DNA of 64,000 nucleotides. Origin: Xiphophorus maculatus (taxonomy: Eukaryota > Chordata > Actinopteri > Cyprinodontiformes > Poeciliidae). Of this stretch, positions 10,672 to 22,900 are shown piece after piece. Under the pieces are notes generated by a model. It had not been told where the DNA came from. It did not search any database and saw only the letters and a list, made by a program, of their open reading frames with translations. Where the stretch lies: the NCBI RefSeq assembly GCF_002775205.1, contig NC_036460.1, positions 3,974,056 to 4,038,055 of the forward strand, given 5' to 3'. Position 1 is the first letter of the stretch, and every line of letters starts with the position of its first letter. A program made the position numbers and the translations under genes.

Positions 10672-10920
10672 TCAGACTGCAGTCTCCTCCTTTAAGCTGC
10701 CTTCAGCTCTGGATCCTTCATCATGATGGTTGTTTTCTGGTCCAGACTTCTGGTTTCTTCTGGCCTGGAAACAGAGGATGGTTCAGCTTCAATGCAAGAA
10801 CTTTCCCAACTGAACACATCATGCATGATACATGCAGTACCTTAAAGTAGAGGACCAGGACTGATCCCAGCATACCCAGCAGGACGACAACCAGACTGAT
10901 GATCAAAGCAGTGGGAGAGG
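10672..10920 (-). CDS. SRCR receptor: transmembrane exon (10841-10920) and cytoplasmic tail exon (10672-10764)
   Basis: The first exon encodes SPTALIISLVVVLLGMLGSV followed by LVLYFK, a single membrane helix. It ends at a GTACTG donor in phase 0. The last exon starts after TTTCCAG, encodes a 30-residue basic then acidic tail (ARRNQKSGPENN ... KEETAV) and ends with TGA at 10674-10672. No ITAM or ITIM tyrosine motif is present, so any signalling would need a partner. Confidence 0.85.
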
Positions 10921-13900
10921 CTGAAACTGAATGAAACAGATTCAGGATCAGCTTTCATCAGATGAGTCCAGCTAGAAAATAATCTTATAGACCCTTGTTT
11001 TCATGCTGCCTGTAGATCTGATCATGAACATTAATATCATCAATCCTCCTCTCTGACCTCATGAATGAGGCAGACAGCTGCTGGTTCACCTGAAGCAGAA
11101 CTTTTCCTGATGGACTCCATGAGTTTATCTGAGACAGTGACGTTGAGAGGCTGGCTGATAGAGGAGAAGTTATAGGAGAAAACGTAGACGTGGTAAACGC
11201 AGCGGTAGGTTCCTTGGTGGGCGTGGCCAGCAGCAGAGAACAGGAAGAGGGCGGAGTGATTAACAGCTGGCAGGGTCTGGTTCTGAGTGTAGTTAGAGGT
11301 GCTGAAGATGAGCTGGAAGGAGCCGCCTTCATACTGAGGTCTGATGGAGCAGGTGATGCTGAAATTTGAGCCAATGAGGAGCTCAGACCCCTGCTTTCTG
11401 CCTGTGGAGACCCCGTCAGTGGAGGAAGAGAGGAAGATGAGCGGCTCAACCAGCAGACCTGGGAACGCAGAGGAAACACAGAGACAACTGGATCTAATCT
11501 GAGGTGGAAAACAAGATGGCATGCATGAGAAAGAGACAGGAGCTGATCACAGACTGGTTGCCATGGTTACTAGTGTAAGACTCGTGGGTGTCCAGATACT
11601 GTGATTCTCCTTTGTAGAATAATCCACAGCTCTTTCTCAGTGTCGAACATTTAATTTCTTTTCCGCTACTCCATCAGCTGTCACCGCACTCAGCTGTTCC
11701 CCTATGTTCGCTCCTCTCCCCCCATCCGGTAAGCCTTTCAAAATAAAACATTTCCAAAACATTTTACATTTTCATAACTCCAATTTTTACTCTTACACTA
11801 CTTCCCCCTTACAACAAAAGAAGCGTCCCCGCTTCAAACATAGCAAATAAAATCGGCTGATTTAGTATAACAAGAAAACAACCATTTTCATAAACCAGAA
11901 TTATACTATTATGTGATACAGGAATGAACTGTTAACACAGGGAAGAAAGGAAGAGAATTTTTTTTTTAAATCACAACGTGACTTAAAAAAAAATCCTGAA
12001 CAGGCATCAGAGTAATCAAAAGACATATCTTAACAGTGAAGAAGAAGAAAAAAAACCCTTCAGAAGTCAGGGCTATACCTGTCTGGAGGACGAATGGGGC
12101 GCCCGGACCTAGTTTGTAGTTTTACTGGGGGTGGAACTGCACTGACTGGTGGGCCTGCTACTGCAGCTGGAATACTGCCCTCACCTTGACCTCTAGATTG
12201 AGTAACATGTGCCATGTCAGGTGTCCCCATAGTACTATACTCAAATGTCCAAGGCCTAGAACCTGAGAGGGCAGTTCAGGGGGGCGGGGGGGTCCAGTAC
12301 ATGGTGGAGCATCTGTCACAGATGTCCTGGCTACCGGAGACCTATACGGCTTGAGATGGTTGTAGTGTACAACTTTGGGTTTAGCTCTGGGGTCAAGTTG
12401 GTCTAACACCACATAGTCAACACCCATGTCTGCCTCGAAATCCAGCCATTTTAAAACTTTGAAAGGACCAGTCCATCTAGGAGCCAACTTATGCCTAGAG
12501 AAAGCGGGGATGTCAACCCACACTAAATCCCCAGGATCATAAGCTTCATGTCTCACTTGTCTGTCATAATAGTGCTTCTGTTGTAAGGCGGCAGCAGCAA
12601 TGTTAGCAGCTGCAGTGTCAAAAGCAGAACAGAGTTTGTTTAGGACACTAGAAGCATACTCATTAGGTGCACATGTAGGTGTTTGCCTATTGTTAGTGGG
12701 AGCACTAAGGAAAAGATCGGCTGGTAAACGAGCCTCCCTACCATAAACCAAAAGGAATGAGGTGAAATTTGTAGTTGAGTGTACACGAGTGTTCTATGCA
12801 AACTGAACCTGCTTCATGTGTTCATCCCACTCACCCCCTTTTGAATAAAGATACTTGGCTGGTCTTTTAGTGATCTGTTAGCCCGTTCCACCATTCCATC
12901 TGACATTGAATGATATGGAGATTTTCTTGTTTTGTGTACACCCATACTTGAACACAGACATTTAATGAGGTCTGAGTCAAACTGACGTTCCTGGTCTGTG
13001 TGTAGGCTGTGGGGAACACCATGACGACAAATGTAGTCCTCAAACAAACACTTCGCTGCAGTAACGGCTCTCTGATCAGGAAGCGCATACAGGTTAATGT
13101 ACTTTGTGAAATAATCCATTACAACAAGCATGTATCTGTTTCCATGAGTAGTGTTAGGTAAATTGTATATATTATTATTATCAAATATTTGTTGTTTCAT
13201 GTGCCTTTATAATGTTCTTGTCTTATATGCCTTTATTTGTTTCATCTTAGCATAAAGAACGTTTCTGTGTTGTAGAATTACTTTGATTCCTTTCTCAGAA
13301 GGCCTCTCTGAGGAAGAGCAGAGAAACTGTTTTCAACAGGGTTATCGCTCAGCAGAAACCTCTGCATCCTTGACCTGTTAGATAGCTATTGTTAAGGAAA
13401 AATGATTATTTTCAGTGCTTAATACAGTTAATCTTATGACATGTGTAAAAGGTATAGTCAACACTTTTGTTTGAACAGGGTTGTGTTGAGCATTCAAAAT
13501 TAAGCCAGATGGGCAAGCACCCACAGCACAGGAGGCCATAAAATTAGCATTTTCCTGAAAAGAAAATGTAAAAATAAAAATAGCAAACAAACTGTATATA
13601 GGAACTGAGTAACTAATCAAATTATTAACCATTTGATATTTGAAAATATAGTGAATTTGAAATGCAAAGTTAGTGAAATTTGATACTTTGAGCCATCCTA
13701 GTAAATGTAACTAGTTACTCTGAATTGATTAAAAATTAATAAAAGTAATGTCTTTTCTAGAATGGAGTTTAGAAATCTTTAATCTGGGATTAATTGATTA
13801 ATAATTAAATTAATAAAATTGAGGGAAAGTAAGAAATTTGAGAACTTGATTTAATTTTGGAATGGTTCATTTTCATTGAGAAAGTAAGAACAATGTTTTG

Positions 13901-16900
13901 CAAGAAGAACCAACTATGGTCATTTGGCAGGAGTTAAAATAGAAGTGCTTTACCTTGAGAAATTTGACGACAATAATAGGTAGCAATTCTTTAGAGGTAC
14001 TAGGTTAATCGATCAAATAACTAACAGTAGCAGCATTAGAATAAATGAAAGTGGTAGATGTAAACAACCAAACTATTATGCAAATGCGATACAAAGGAAT
14101 GTGTGATGTTATTGAGCCACAGCATATTTCGCATGTCTCAACAGGCAGGACTTTTTGTAGTCAGGTGTTGCTGACTACACCCCACTGCTTTAAAAAAATC
14201 AGAAAGATCAACTTGGGTGTATTTGACACACTGTAAAAAGGTCATTTCATTTCAAAAGTAGAAAAGCAGCTTGGGACGCTCACCGACCTACAGGGCAAAG
14301 TCCAGCATACAAAGGGGGTTAAACCAAATAGTTTAGTCATCTCAAAACTGGCGAAGATTGTCCACAACCCTGTAGTGTCTTTACGAGCTGAACAAGCTTG
14401 CGCATTTAATGAAATGGCGAGTAAATATGTTGTTTTTGTTTTTATTTTGTGTTTTCATCAGGGCACGACTGTTGTATTGTGTAGTATGTATGGAACCAAG
14501 GCCCCTACTTCGTGTGACTCCAGCAACCATTACAAAACAATGTCTATTAGAAGTAATGACTAAAACTAAACATAATAGCACCTGTGTGATTTATGATTCA
14601 ATATTTCCCCCCTTATATATGCCTTTATTTGTTTCATCTTAGATCTTTGGTTCCAGCCACCGTGTCTTTGTGCGACACAGAAAAGGTGAACGGATGGACT
14701 CTACATGCCTGGTTCCCACCGTGAAGCATGGAGGAGGAGGTGTGATGGTGTGGGGGTGCTTTGCTGGTGACACTGTTGGGGATTTATTCAAAATTGAAGG
14801 CCTACCTAAACCAGCATGGCTACCACAGCATTTTGCTGCGGCATGCTATTTCATCCGGTTTGCGTTTAGTTGGACCATAATTTATTTTTCAACAGGACAA
14901 TGACCCCAAACACACCTCCAGGCTGAGTAAGGGCTATTTGACCAAGAAGGAGAGTGATGGGGTGCTGCGCCAGATGACCTGGCCTCCACAGTCACCGGAC
15001 CTGAACTCAATCGAGATGGTTTGGGGTGAGCTGGACCACAGAGTGAAGGCAAAAGGGCCAACAAGTGCTAAGCATCTCTGGGAACTCCTTCAAGACTTTT
15101 GGAAGACTATTTCTGGTGACTACCTCTTGAAGCTCATCAAGAGAATGCCAAGAGTGTGCGAAGCAGTAATCAAAGCAAAAGGTGGCTACTAAGAAGAACC
15201 TAGAATATAAGACATATTTTCAGTTGTTTCACACATTTTTGTTAAGTATACAATTCCACATGTGTTAATTCATAGTTTTGACGCCTTCAGTGTGAATCTT
15301 CAATTTTCATAGTCATGAAAATAACGAAAACTCTCTGAATGAAAAAATGTGTCCAAACTTTTGGTCTGTACTGTATATCTGCAGCATAGACTTCCATCGC
15401 TTCATTTGGCAGCTGATGACATGCATTGGGAAAGGTCTGAAATGAGGCAATGACGTCCTTCTGGCCCAACGCGTCCTGGAGATGCTTTCTGGTAGCCTCA
15501 AATGAACTTTGTGTCTCCTTGGGTAAATTGTCCCACACTATAAAAGGTTCAGGCGCCAACATTGTAAGTAATTCCAGAGCCAGATTAGCGTCCAAATCCA
15601 CAGTACTGTCTTTATAATGAGCTTGATGAATAACCTCATAGCGGCGAGCCCACAGTGTAAACGACTCACGGCCGTTGTTGCAGAAGGGCGAGGGGAGTGG
15701 GATTCCCCTGTTCGAAGGAACCGGAAAGCGTTGGCTGTCCCCAGCCCGGCGCTGAAGCTCGCTGCTGGATGTGGCTGGGCTGTCATCCTCCGACATGGTG
15801 AATACAACTGTATAATCCGAGAGAAACGCCTATGTAACACTGATAGCTAAAAAATAAAAAACAGAGGTAGCAACCGCCGATGAGGTACTTAAGTAACGGC
15901 TAGCTAGTGCACAAAAAAAAATCCGACAAACCGTGAGAAGAGTCCAAAGCTCGACACAGCTGCCACCAGTGTAAGACTCGTGGGTGTCCAGAGACTGTGA
16001 TTCTCCCTTGTAGAATAATCCACAGAAACAATTGAGCTCTTTCTCAGTGTCGAACATTTAATTTCTTGTCCGCTACTCCATCAGCTGTCACCGCACTCAG
16101 CTGTTCCCCTACGGTCGCTCCTCTCCCCCCATTCAGGGAGCCTTTCAAAATAAAACATTTCCGAAACATTTTACATTTTCATAACTCCAAATTTTTACTC
16201 TTACACTAGCATATTTATACATGATTACCAGCACCTTTATGATAGATCTATAGTCTGTCAGTAATATTCAAACCGCTTTTAGTTTCCCTCTCCTCAAGGT
16301 TTGAGGTTCTTAGTTAAAGGTGACGGTTCTTAGTGACGGTTTCTCTGCAGACATCTGGAACCTGATGGAAGAAACATTTTAAAAGAAATAAATATGAGAG
16401 TTCAGAGTTACCTGAGCAGATGAGCTCAAGGCTCTGATCACTGTTTTCACCATAAGGTAAACAGTTCTTCAATGCAGATCCTGACAGGAAACAGTGAGAC
16501 CAGATCCTCCAAACTGGTCTCTCTGAAGCTTCCTTTGAATTTCTTGCTGAAACAGCAGAACCACAGTCCAGTCCAGCACAAACTGCAGCAACTGAGTTCA
16601 TGTTCCAGTAACTAGACGAAACATCCACTGGTCTCCACTCTTCTTGTTGTAACATCTCCAGTCTCCCGGCACATCGGCTGGCCTCTCCCACCAACCTGAT
16701 GTTATCTTGATCTGAGCAGAGACAGAGAGTTCATTAATGAAGGAAGTGAAGCAGTGAACAGCAGCAGGTCTGCAGATCCTCCTCTACCTGAACAGGTGAG
16801 TCCAACAGCTTGACCAGGTGAGCAGCTGTTTCTACCTGAACTCTTCCTGCTGCTGCAGTTCAGCAGAGCAGACTCACTGCCTTCACACAGGAACTCTCTG

Positions 16901-19900
16901 CTCCCTACTGGAGCCTCTGCTTCTCCATAGAGCGCCCCCTGGTGGACTGAAGGAGGCCCACAGCCAATCTCCCTGCAGACCACCTCTGCATCCTGCAGGT
17001 CAAAGTCTTTTTCACACACTGAGGACCACGACTGGTCGGTCTTCACCTCCAGTCTGCCTGAGCACCGGTCGGTCCCTTGAACCAGCCTGACTGAGTCTGT
17101 GGATGCAGAAAGAAAAAACGTTTAAAATATTTCAGAACTTTATTTTTATAGATACACATGGAAACATCTCTGAGTTTGATAAAAATAAAGGCCAAGAAAA
17201 CCAAACTAGAAAAACTCAGAGCATCAAAGGTGAAGTGAAACCGACTGTACCTGGAATTTTATCATTCATTTTTTATCATTATTCATTTTATCATTCAAAA
17301 ATATCAATTTATCATATTTTTGGGACAAACATGTTCATAAACTCATTAAATGTCAAACAAACCTTAATCCCTGTGAAATTGTTAATATTTCAGTGGATTT
17401 AAAAATAAATGTGGAAATATGCTGAACAGCGCCCCCTAGTTCAGCCAGGCCAAAAACCATAACAAACAAAAGCTTGTTCTGCTATTTTCACTAAAAACAG
17501 GAAGTCCACCATTTTGGATCAAAGTTAATTTTCTGTTAATTTTCATGTTTTGAAAATGTCTGATTTCCTTGAACTCCTCCTGGGATTTTGATGCATCGAC
17601 TTCAAAGCAGCAGAGATTAAAAGTTATTAAAATGGTGAGTTTTTGTTCATCTATGTGGCTAAACTGAAAACTTTATCTGGATATTTAAATTATTTTAGTT
17701 TCTTTCTCCTTAAGGTTTCAGGTTCTTAGTTAAAGGTGACGGTTTCTCTGCAGACATCTGGAACCTGATGGAAGAAACATTTTAAAAGAAATAAATATGA
17801 GAGTTCAGAGTTACCTGAGCAGATGATCTCATGGCTCTGATCACTGTTTTCATAGAAAACTAAACAGTTCTTTAATGCAGATCCTGACTGCAAACAGTAA
17901 GACCAGATCCCCCAAACTGGTCTCTTTGAAGCTTCCTCTGAATTTCTTGCTGAAACAGCAGAACCACAGTCCAGTTCAGCACAAACTGCAGCAACTGAGT
18001 TCATGTCCCAGTAACTATCCATAACAGCCACTGGTCTCCACTCTTTTTGATGTATCTTCTCCAGTCTCCCGGCACATCGGCTGGCCTCTCCCACCAACCT
18101 GATGTTGTCTTGATGTGAGCAGAGACAGAGAGTTCATTAATGAAGGAAGTGAAGCAGTGAACAGCAGCAGGTCTGCAGATCCTCCTCTACCTGAACAGGT
18201 GAGTCCAACAGCTTGACCAGGTGAGCAGCTGTTTCTACCTGAACTCTTCCTGCTGCTGCAGTTCAGCAGAGCAGACTCACTGCCTTCACACAGGAACTCT
18301 CTGCTCCCCACTGGAGCCTCTGCTTCTCCATAGAGCGCCCCCTGGTGGACTGAAGGAGGCCCACAGCTAATCTCCCTGCAGACCACCTCTGCATCCTGCA
18401 GGTCAAAGTCTTTTTCACACACTGAGGACCACGACTGGTTGGTCTTCACCTCCAGTCTGCCTGAGCACCGGTTGGTCCCTTGAACCACCCTGACTGAGTC
18501 TGTGGATGCAGAAAGAAAAAACGTTTAAAATATTTCAGAACTTTATTTTTCTAGATCCACATGGAAACATCTCTGAGTTTGATAAAAATAAAGGCCAAGA
18601 AAACCGAACTAGAAAAACTCAGAGCATCAAAGGTGAAGTGAAACCGACTGTTAGAGATTTTTTGGTATTATCATTTTATTATTACTTTAGTTCACATTCA
18701 GCCTATCGATCATTGTGATTTTCTGTTTAAAGTGTTCTCTTCCTTATGTGTGTATGGAGGTCACTACTGTCTGTTCAACTTTACGAGAAATAGATAACAC
18801 TGAGTTTCTCAGACCTTAAATCCTTTTGCAAGAACACCTCCTAATTTAGTAACTACCTGTGAGCAGTCGTATTTTGTTTTGTTGACAGTATTGACCGAGA
18901 TTTGAACCGGGCTCAGACCTTTGATCAGATATCACATCTGGAACTGGGTTGTTAGTTGTTTGGGTTAGAGGTTTTACAACCTCTGTTGTTTTTCCTGACT
19001 GCCCCCTTGCCTGTTCTTCTTTGACAATAAAAACAGGAGCTCGTGCGGAAGCACATCAGAACGCTCTGTGAACGGCTCGGAGGAGCAGTTGACGGAGACT
19101 TCTCCTATTGCAAAAGCTTGACATGAAATTTATATACATTGTCTGTGGTTCTTTCTTTTATGTAGGTTCGAAAGGAAAAATACCTATCACCGACTGTACC
19201 TGGAATTTCATCATTCATTTTTATTTCTGCTGAATTTATCAAATTTTTGGGACATAAACATGTTAATAAACTCATTAAATGTCAAACAAACTTTAATCTG
19301 TGAAATTGTTAATATTTCAGTTGATTTAAAAATAAATGTGGAAAAATGTCTCAACAGCGCCCCCTAGATCAGCCAGGCCAACAACCATAACAAACAAAAG
19401 GTTTTCCTGTTATTTTCTCTAAAAACAGGAAGTCCACCATTTTGGATCAAAGTTAATTTTCTGTTAATTTTCATGTTTTGAAAATGTCTGATTTCCTTGA
19501 ACTCCTCCTGGGATTTTGATGCATCGACTTCAAAGCAGCAGAGATTAAAAGTTATTAAAATGGTGAGTTTTTGTTCATCTATGTGGCTAAACTGAAAACT
19601 TTATCTGGATATTTAAATTATTTTAGTTTCCCTCTCCTCAAGGTTTCAGGTTCTTAGTTAAAGGTGACGGTTTCTCTGCAGACATCTGGAACCTGATGGA
19701 AGAAACATTTTAAAAGAAATAAATATGAGACTTCAGAGTTACCTGAGCAGATGAACTCATGGCTCTGATCCCTGTGTCTACCATAAGGTAAGCATTTCTT
19801 TAATGCAGATCCTGACTGAAAACAGTCAGACTGGATCTCCCAAACTGGTCTCTTTGACGTTTCCTTTGAATTTCTTACTGAAACAGCAGAACCACAGTCC

Positions 19901-22900
19901 AGTCCAGCACAAACTGCAGCAACTGAGTTCATGGTCCAGTAATGAAGCCAAACAGTCACTGGTCTCCACTCTTCTTGTTGTAACATCTCCAGTCTCCCGG
20001 CACATCGGCTGGCCTCTCCCACCAACCTGAAGTTGTCTTGATCTGAGCAGAGACAGAGAGTTCATTAATGAAGGAAGTGAAGCAGTGAACAGCAGCAGGT
20101 CTGCAGATCCTCCTCTACCTGAACAGGTGAGTCCAACAGCTTGACCAGGTGAGCAGCTGTTTCTACCTGAACTCTTCCTGCTGCTGCAGTTCAGCAGAGC
20201 AGACTCACTGCCTTCACACAGGAACTCTCTGCTCCCCACTGGAGCCTCTGCTTCTCCATAGAGCGCCCCCTGGTGGACTGAAGGAGGCCCACAGCTAATC
20301 TCCCTGCAGACCACCTCTGCATCCTGCAGGTCAAAGTCTTTTTCACACACTGAGGACCACGACTGGTTGGTCCTCACCTCCAGTCTGCCTGAGCACCGGT
20401 TGGTCCCTTGAACCAGCCTGACTGAGTCTGTGGATGCAGAAAGAAAAAAGTTTCTTCAACATTTTCACTGAATTTGGTTCCAGTTTGTTCAGCAAAGCTC
20501 CAATACAGAGCAGACTCTGTGTGGAGGAACCAACCAACTGGTGGAGAACGGGTGGAGAGGGGAGCTGGGCAGAGTTTTGTTATTTTTAAATCTACTGTTT
20601 AATATTCTTTGCACTTTTAGCATCTGCTTATACTGCAGGCCGGCCCTGGAGATGGGTGGGAAAAAAAACTTAAGACAAACAGAGAAAATTACACTACAAC
20701 ATCACAAAGAACCTATGAATTATCAATTATTAATATTTCATCCTTGTCTTCTACAAAGCAAATGTGAGGACAGATTTAATCACAGAATAATAGAAAACTA
20801 TCATCTTTTTACACTTTAAACTTAATTTGTGGAGGAAGTTCAATATTTGATCAGCTTCTTCTCAATGACATTGAGGTTTTTATAACCCTGAATCTGCTCC
20901 ACTGGTTCCCATTTAATCTAATCAAACTTCATTAAATCACTAACCTGGTAAAAACCAGCCACTCTGTAACTACACTTTGATTCATCCAGAGAGTCTGGAC
21001 TGTGTTGAGCTTTTAAATTTCACCCAGTTGCTAACGTTTGTCCATGACATGCAATGCACCAGATCCACACTAAGAAGTTTACTGGAAGTTTCCTGGGCTG
21101 TAAACATGTAGAAAAAATCAATTACCAAGCACTGTTAGATGGAATCACTCAATCAGGTTTACTAGCATATTGTGCACAATACAGAGAACATATAAGAGGA
21201 TCAATAGTGAAACATTTCTGATTGAAAACTCTTTCAGGCAGAGACAGCAGGAGTTTTATACCAAGGCTGAGGGAGAGACGCTCTGGTTCTCATGCAGCTG
21301 CAGGAAAACATCTCCCAACCTTGTGCTTGCAACCCAAACAGCTTCATTTGGTGAGAATCACTAGCATTTAGAATGAAGACAATACAACCAGCAGATATTA
21401 CCTTACAATAATTTGTCCACCACAAAACAGAGAAGAGCCGTTAAAGTTAATTCAATATTTGGAAGTGTGGCCACCATGGACTGAACTTCCTCCACTGCAT
21501 TGCTAAAACTACAGGGACTATGTTTCTAAAATAACAGAAAATAAATCATTGTTCAAACTTCTCCTTCTGTTCGCTAATTGGTCTGGTAGAAAATCTACCA
21601 GAGTGAATCCAGGTGAAGTGGAAGAAGCCCAGACTGAGCTGGAAGTGAGATTTTTTTACAGTGGAGTTGGAAGCAGAACAGGAAGGCAATGGCCAGGATA
21701 TGAAATCACCTGAACAGATGATCTCTACATTGTCGTCTTTATCTCTTTGTAACGACACCACAGATCCACAGTGGAGCTGTCTGCAAGCTCCAGCTGCTGC
21801 TGTAAAGTTCCAGTTCCAATCAGTCACTGGTTCCCAGTCTCCCAGATCCTTCTTCTCCAGTCTGCCAACACAGCGACTCCTTCCTGCTACCACTCTGAGT
21901 TCATCAGACAGCGCTGGAAGAAACAACATTTACATGTTGGGTTACAAAAAGCAAAGACAGATTCAGGATGTGTTGACAGGATCCTGTTGATCGTGTTTAT
22001 TTGATCTTCTCTTGTTTCTTCCTCCTGTTAGAGGCAGAGCTATCATGGATGGTTCTGATCAAAGCATCTTTATGTTGGAATGGCCTAGTTAAAGCCCAGA
22101 CTTTAATGTTATTTACACTCTGTAGTAAGACCTGAAATGTTTCTTATTATTCACCTTTTCTACTCATTTATATTTTATGTCTTTACTGAAACCAACCAAA
22201 GTTAAATTCATTGTTTTCGTGTAAAAAGTTGTCAAATCCAACAGATTCTGATTCTGAATGCAGAGCAATCAGAATCAGAGCAGCTCATCTAACCTTGTAG
22301 ATGAGCTGGTAGATAACTTCCATCGTAAAATTTCAGATGTCATTGATTTCTTTGCCTAAATTAAAGTGAAGGTCGTGTCTGGTAGGAACAAACCTCCATG
22401 GGAAAATGTTCAAACATTTAGATCTGCAAGACAATTTAGCCGTAGGGCCGAACGTAAATGGAGTAAAACTCAACTTTGTTTATTATGAAATCTATTAAGA
22501 AAGACTGTGAAGCTATCACTCCACACTAAAACATGCAAAGAAAACATTCTTTGCAGAAATCATAAACAAAAACATGAACAATGATTGAGCTTTATTTGCC
22601 ACAGTTGACAGGCTGACAAACCACCTGACCTGCAATCAAACTCGGCCTGCAATGAATTTGCCAAATACGCTGCAGAGAAAATTAAAAATATTAGAGGGTC
22701 AACATTCACTGCCACACAAAATCTAATATGGATGCTATGCCCACAGATAATAACACCCACAACTTTTCTTCAGAAAGTCCTGCCTGTCATTTCATCTGAT
22801 CTGATTCAAATATTAAACTCTTTGCTCTCATCAGGTTTTTTCCCCCAGCAGTTTTCAAACCACTGATATAAAAAAATAAAACGATCTGAACAAATCATTA

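Larger units (their letters stand above)
11574..16205 (-). mobile_element. Ty3/Gypsy-type LTR retrotransposon in an SRCR intron, deleted and carrying nested insertions
   Basis: Two direct LTRs (11574-11797 and 15970-16205) begin TGTAAGA and end TCTTACA. They are flanked by the 4-bp target duplication CTAG (11570-11573 and 16206-16209). Read on the minus strand, a polypurine tract (AAGGGGGAAG) abuts the low-coordinate 3' LTR. A TGGTGGCAGC-type primer-binding site follows the 5' LTR at about 15968 downward. A gag fragment and the integrase C-terminal half remain; protease, RT and RNase H are gone. An unclassified ~1.4-kb insert and a Tc1 remnant occupy the middle. LTRs differ at about ten positions plus an 11-nt indel, so the insertion is not recent. 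Confidence 0.9.

Noticed and set aside
12814-13200. Intact Gypsy integrase gene
   Set aside because: The core and C-terminal parts are in different frames and the N-terminal domain is cut away.
14045-14563. Possible retroviral env fragment inside the Gypsy element
   Set aside because: Two short frames looked vaguely like coding sequence, but there is no motif to support env.
19803-20030. Plus-strand open frame over SRCR exon B3
   Set aside because: Antisense shadow of a coding exon with proper splice sites on the minus strand.
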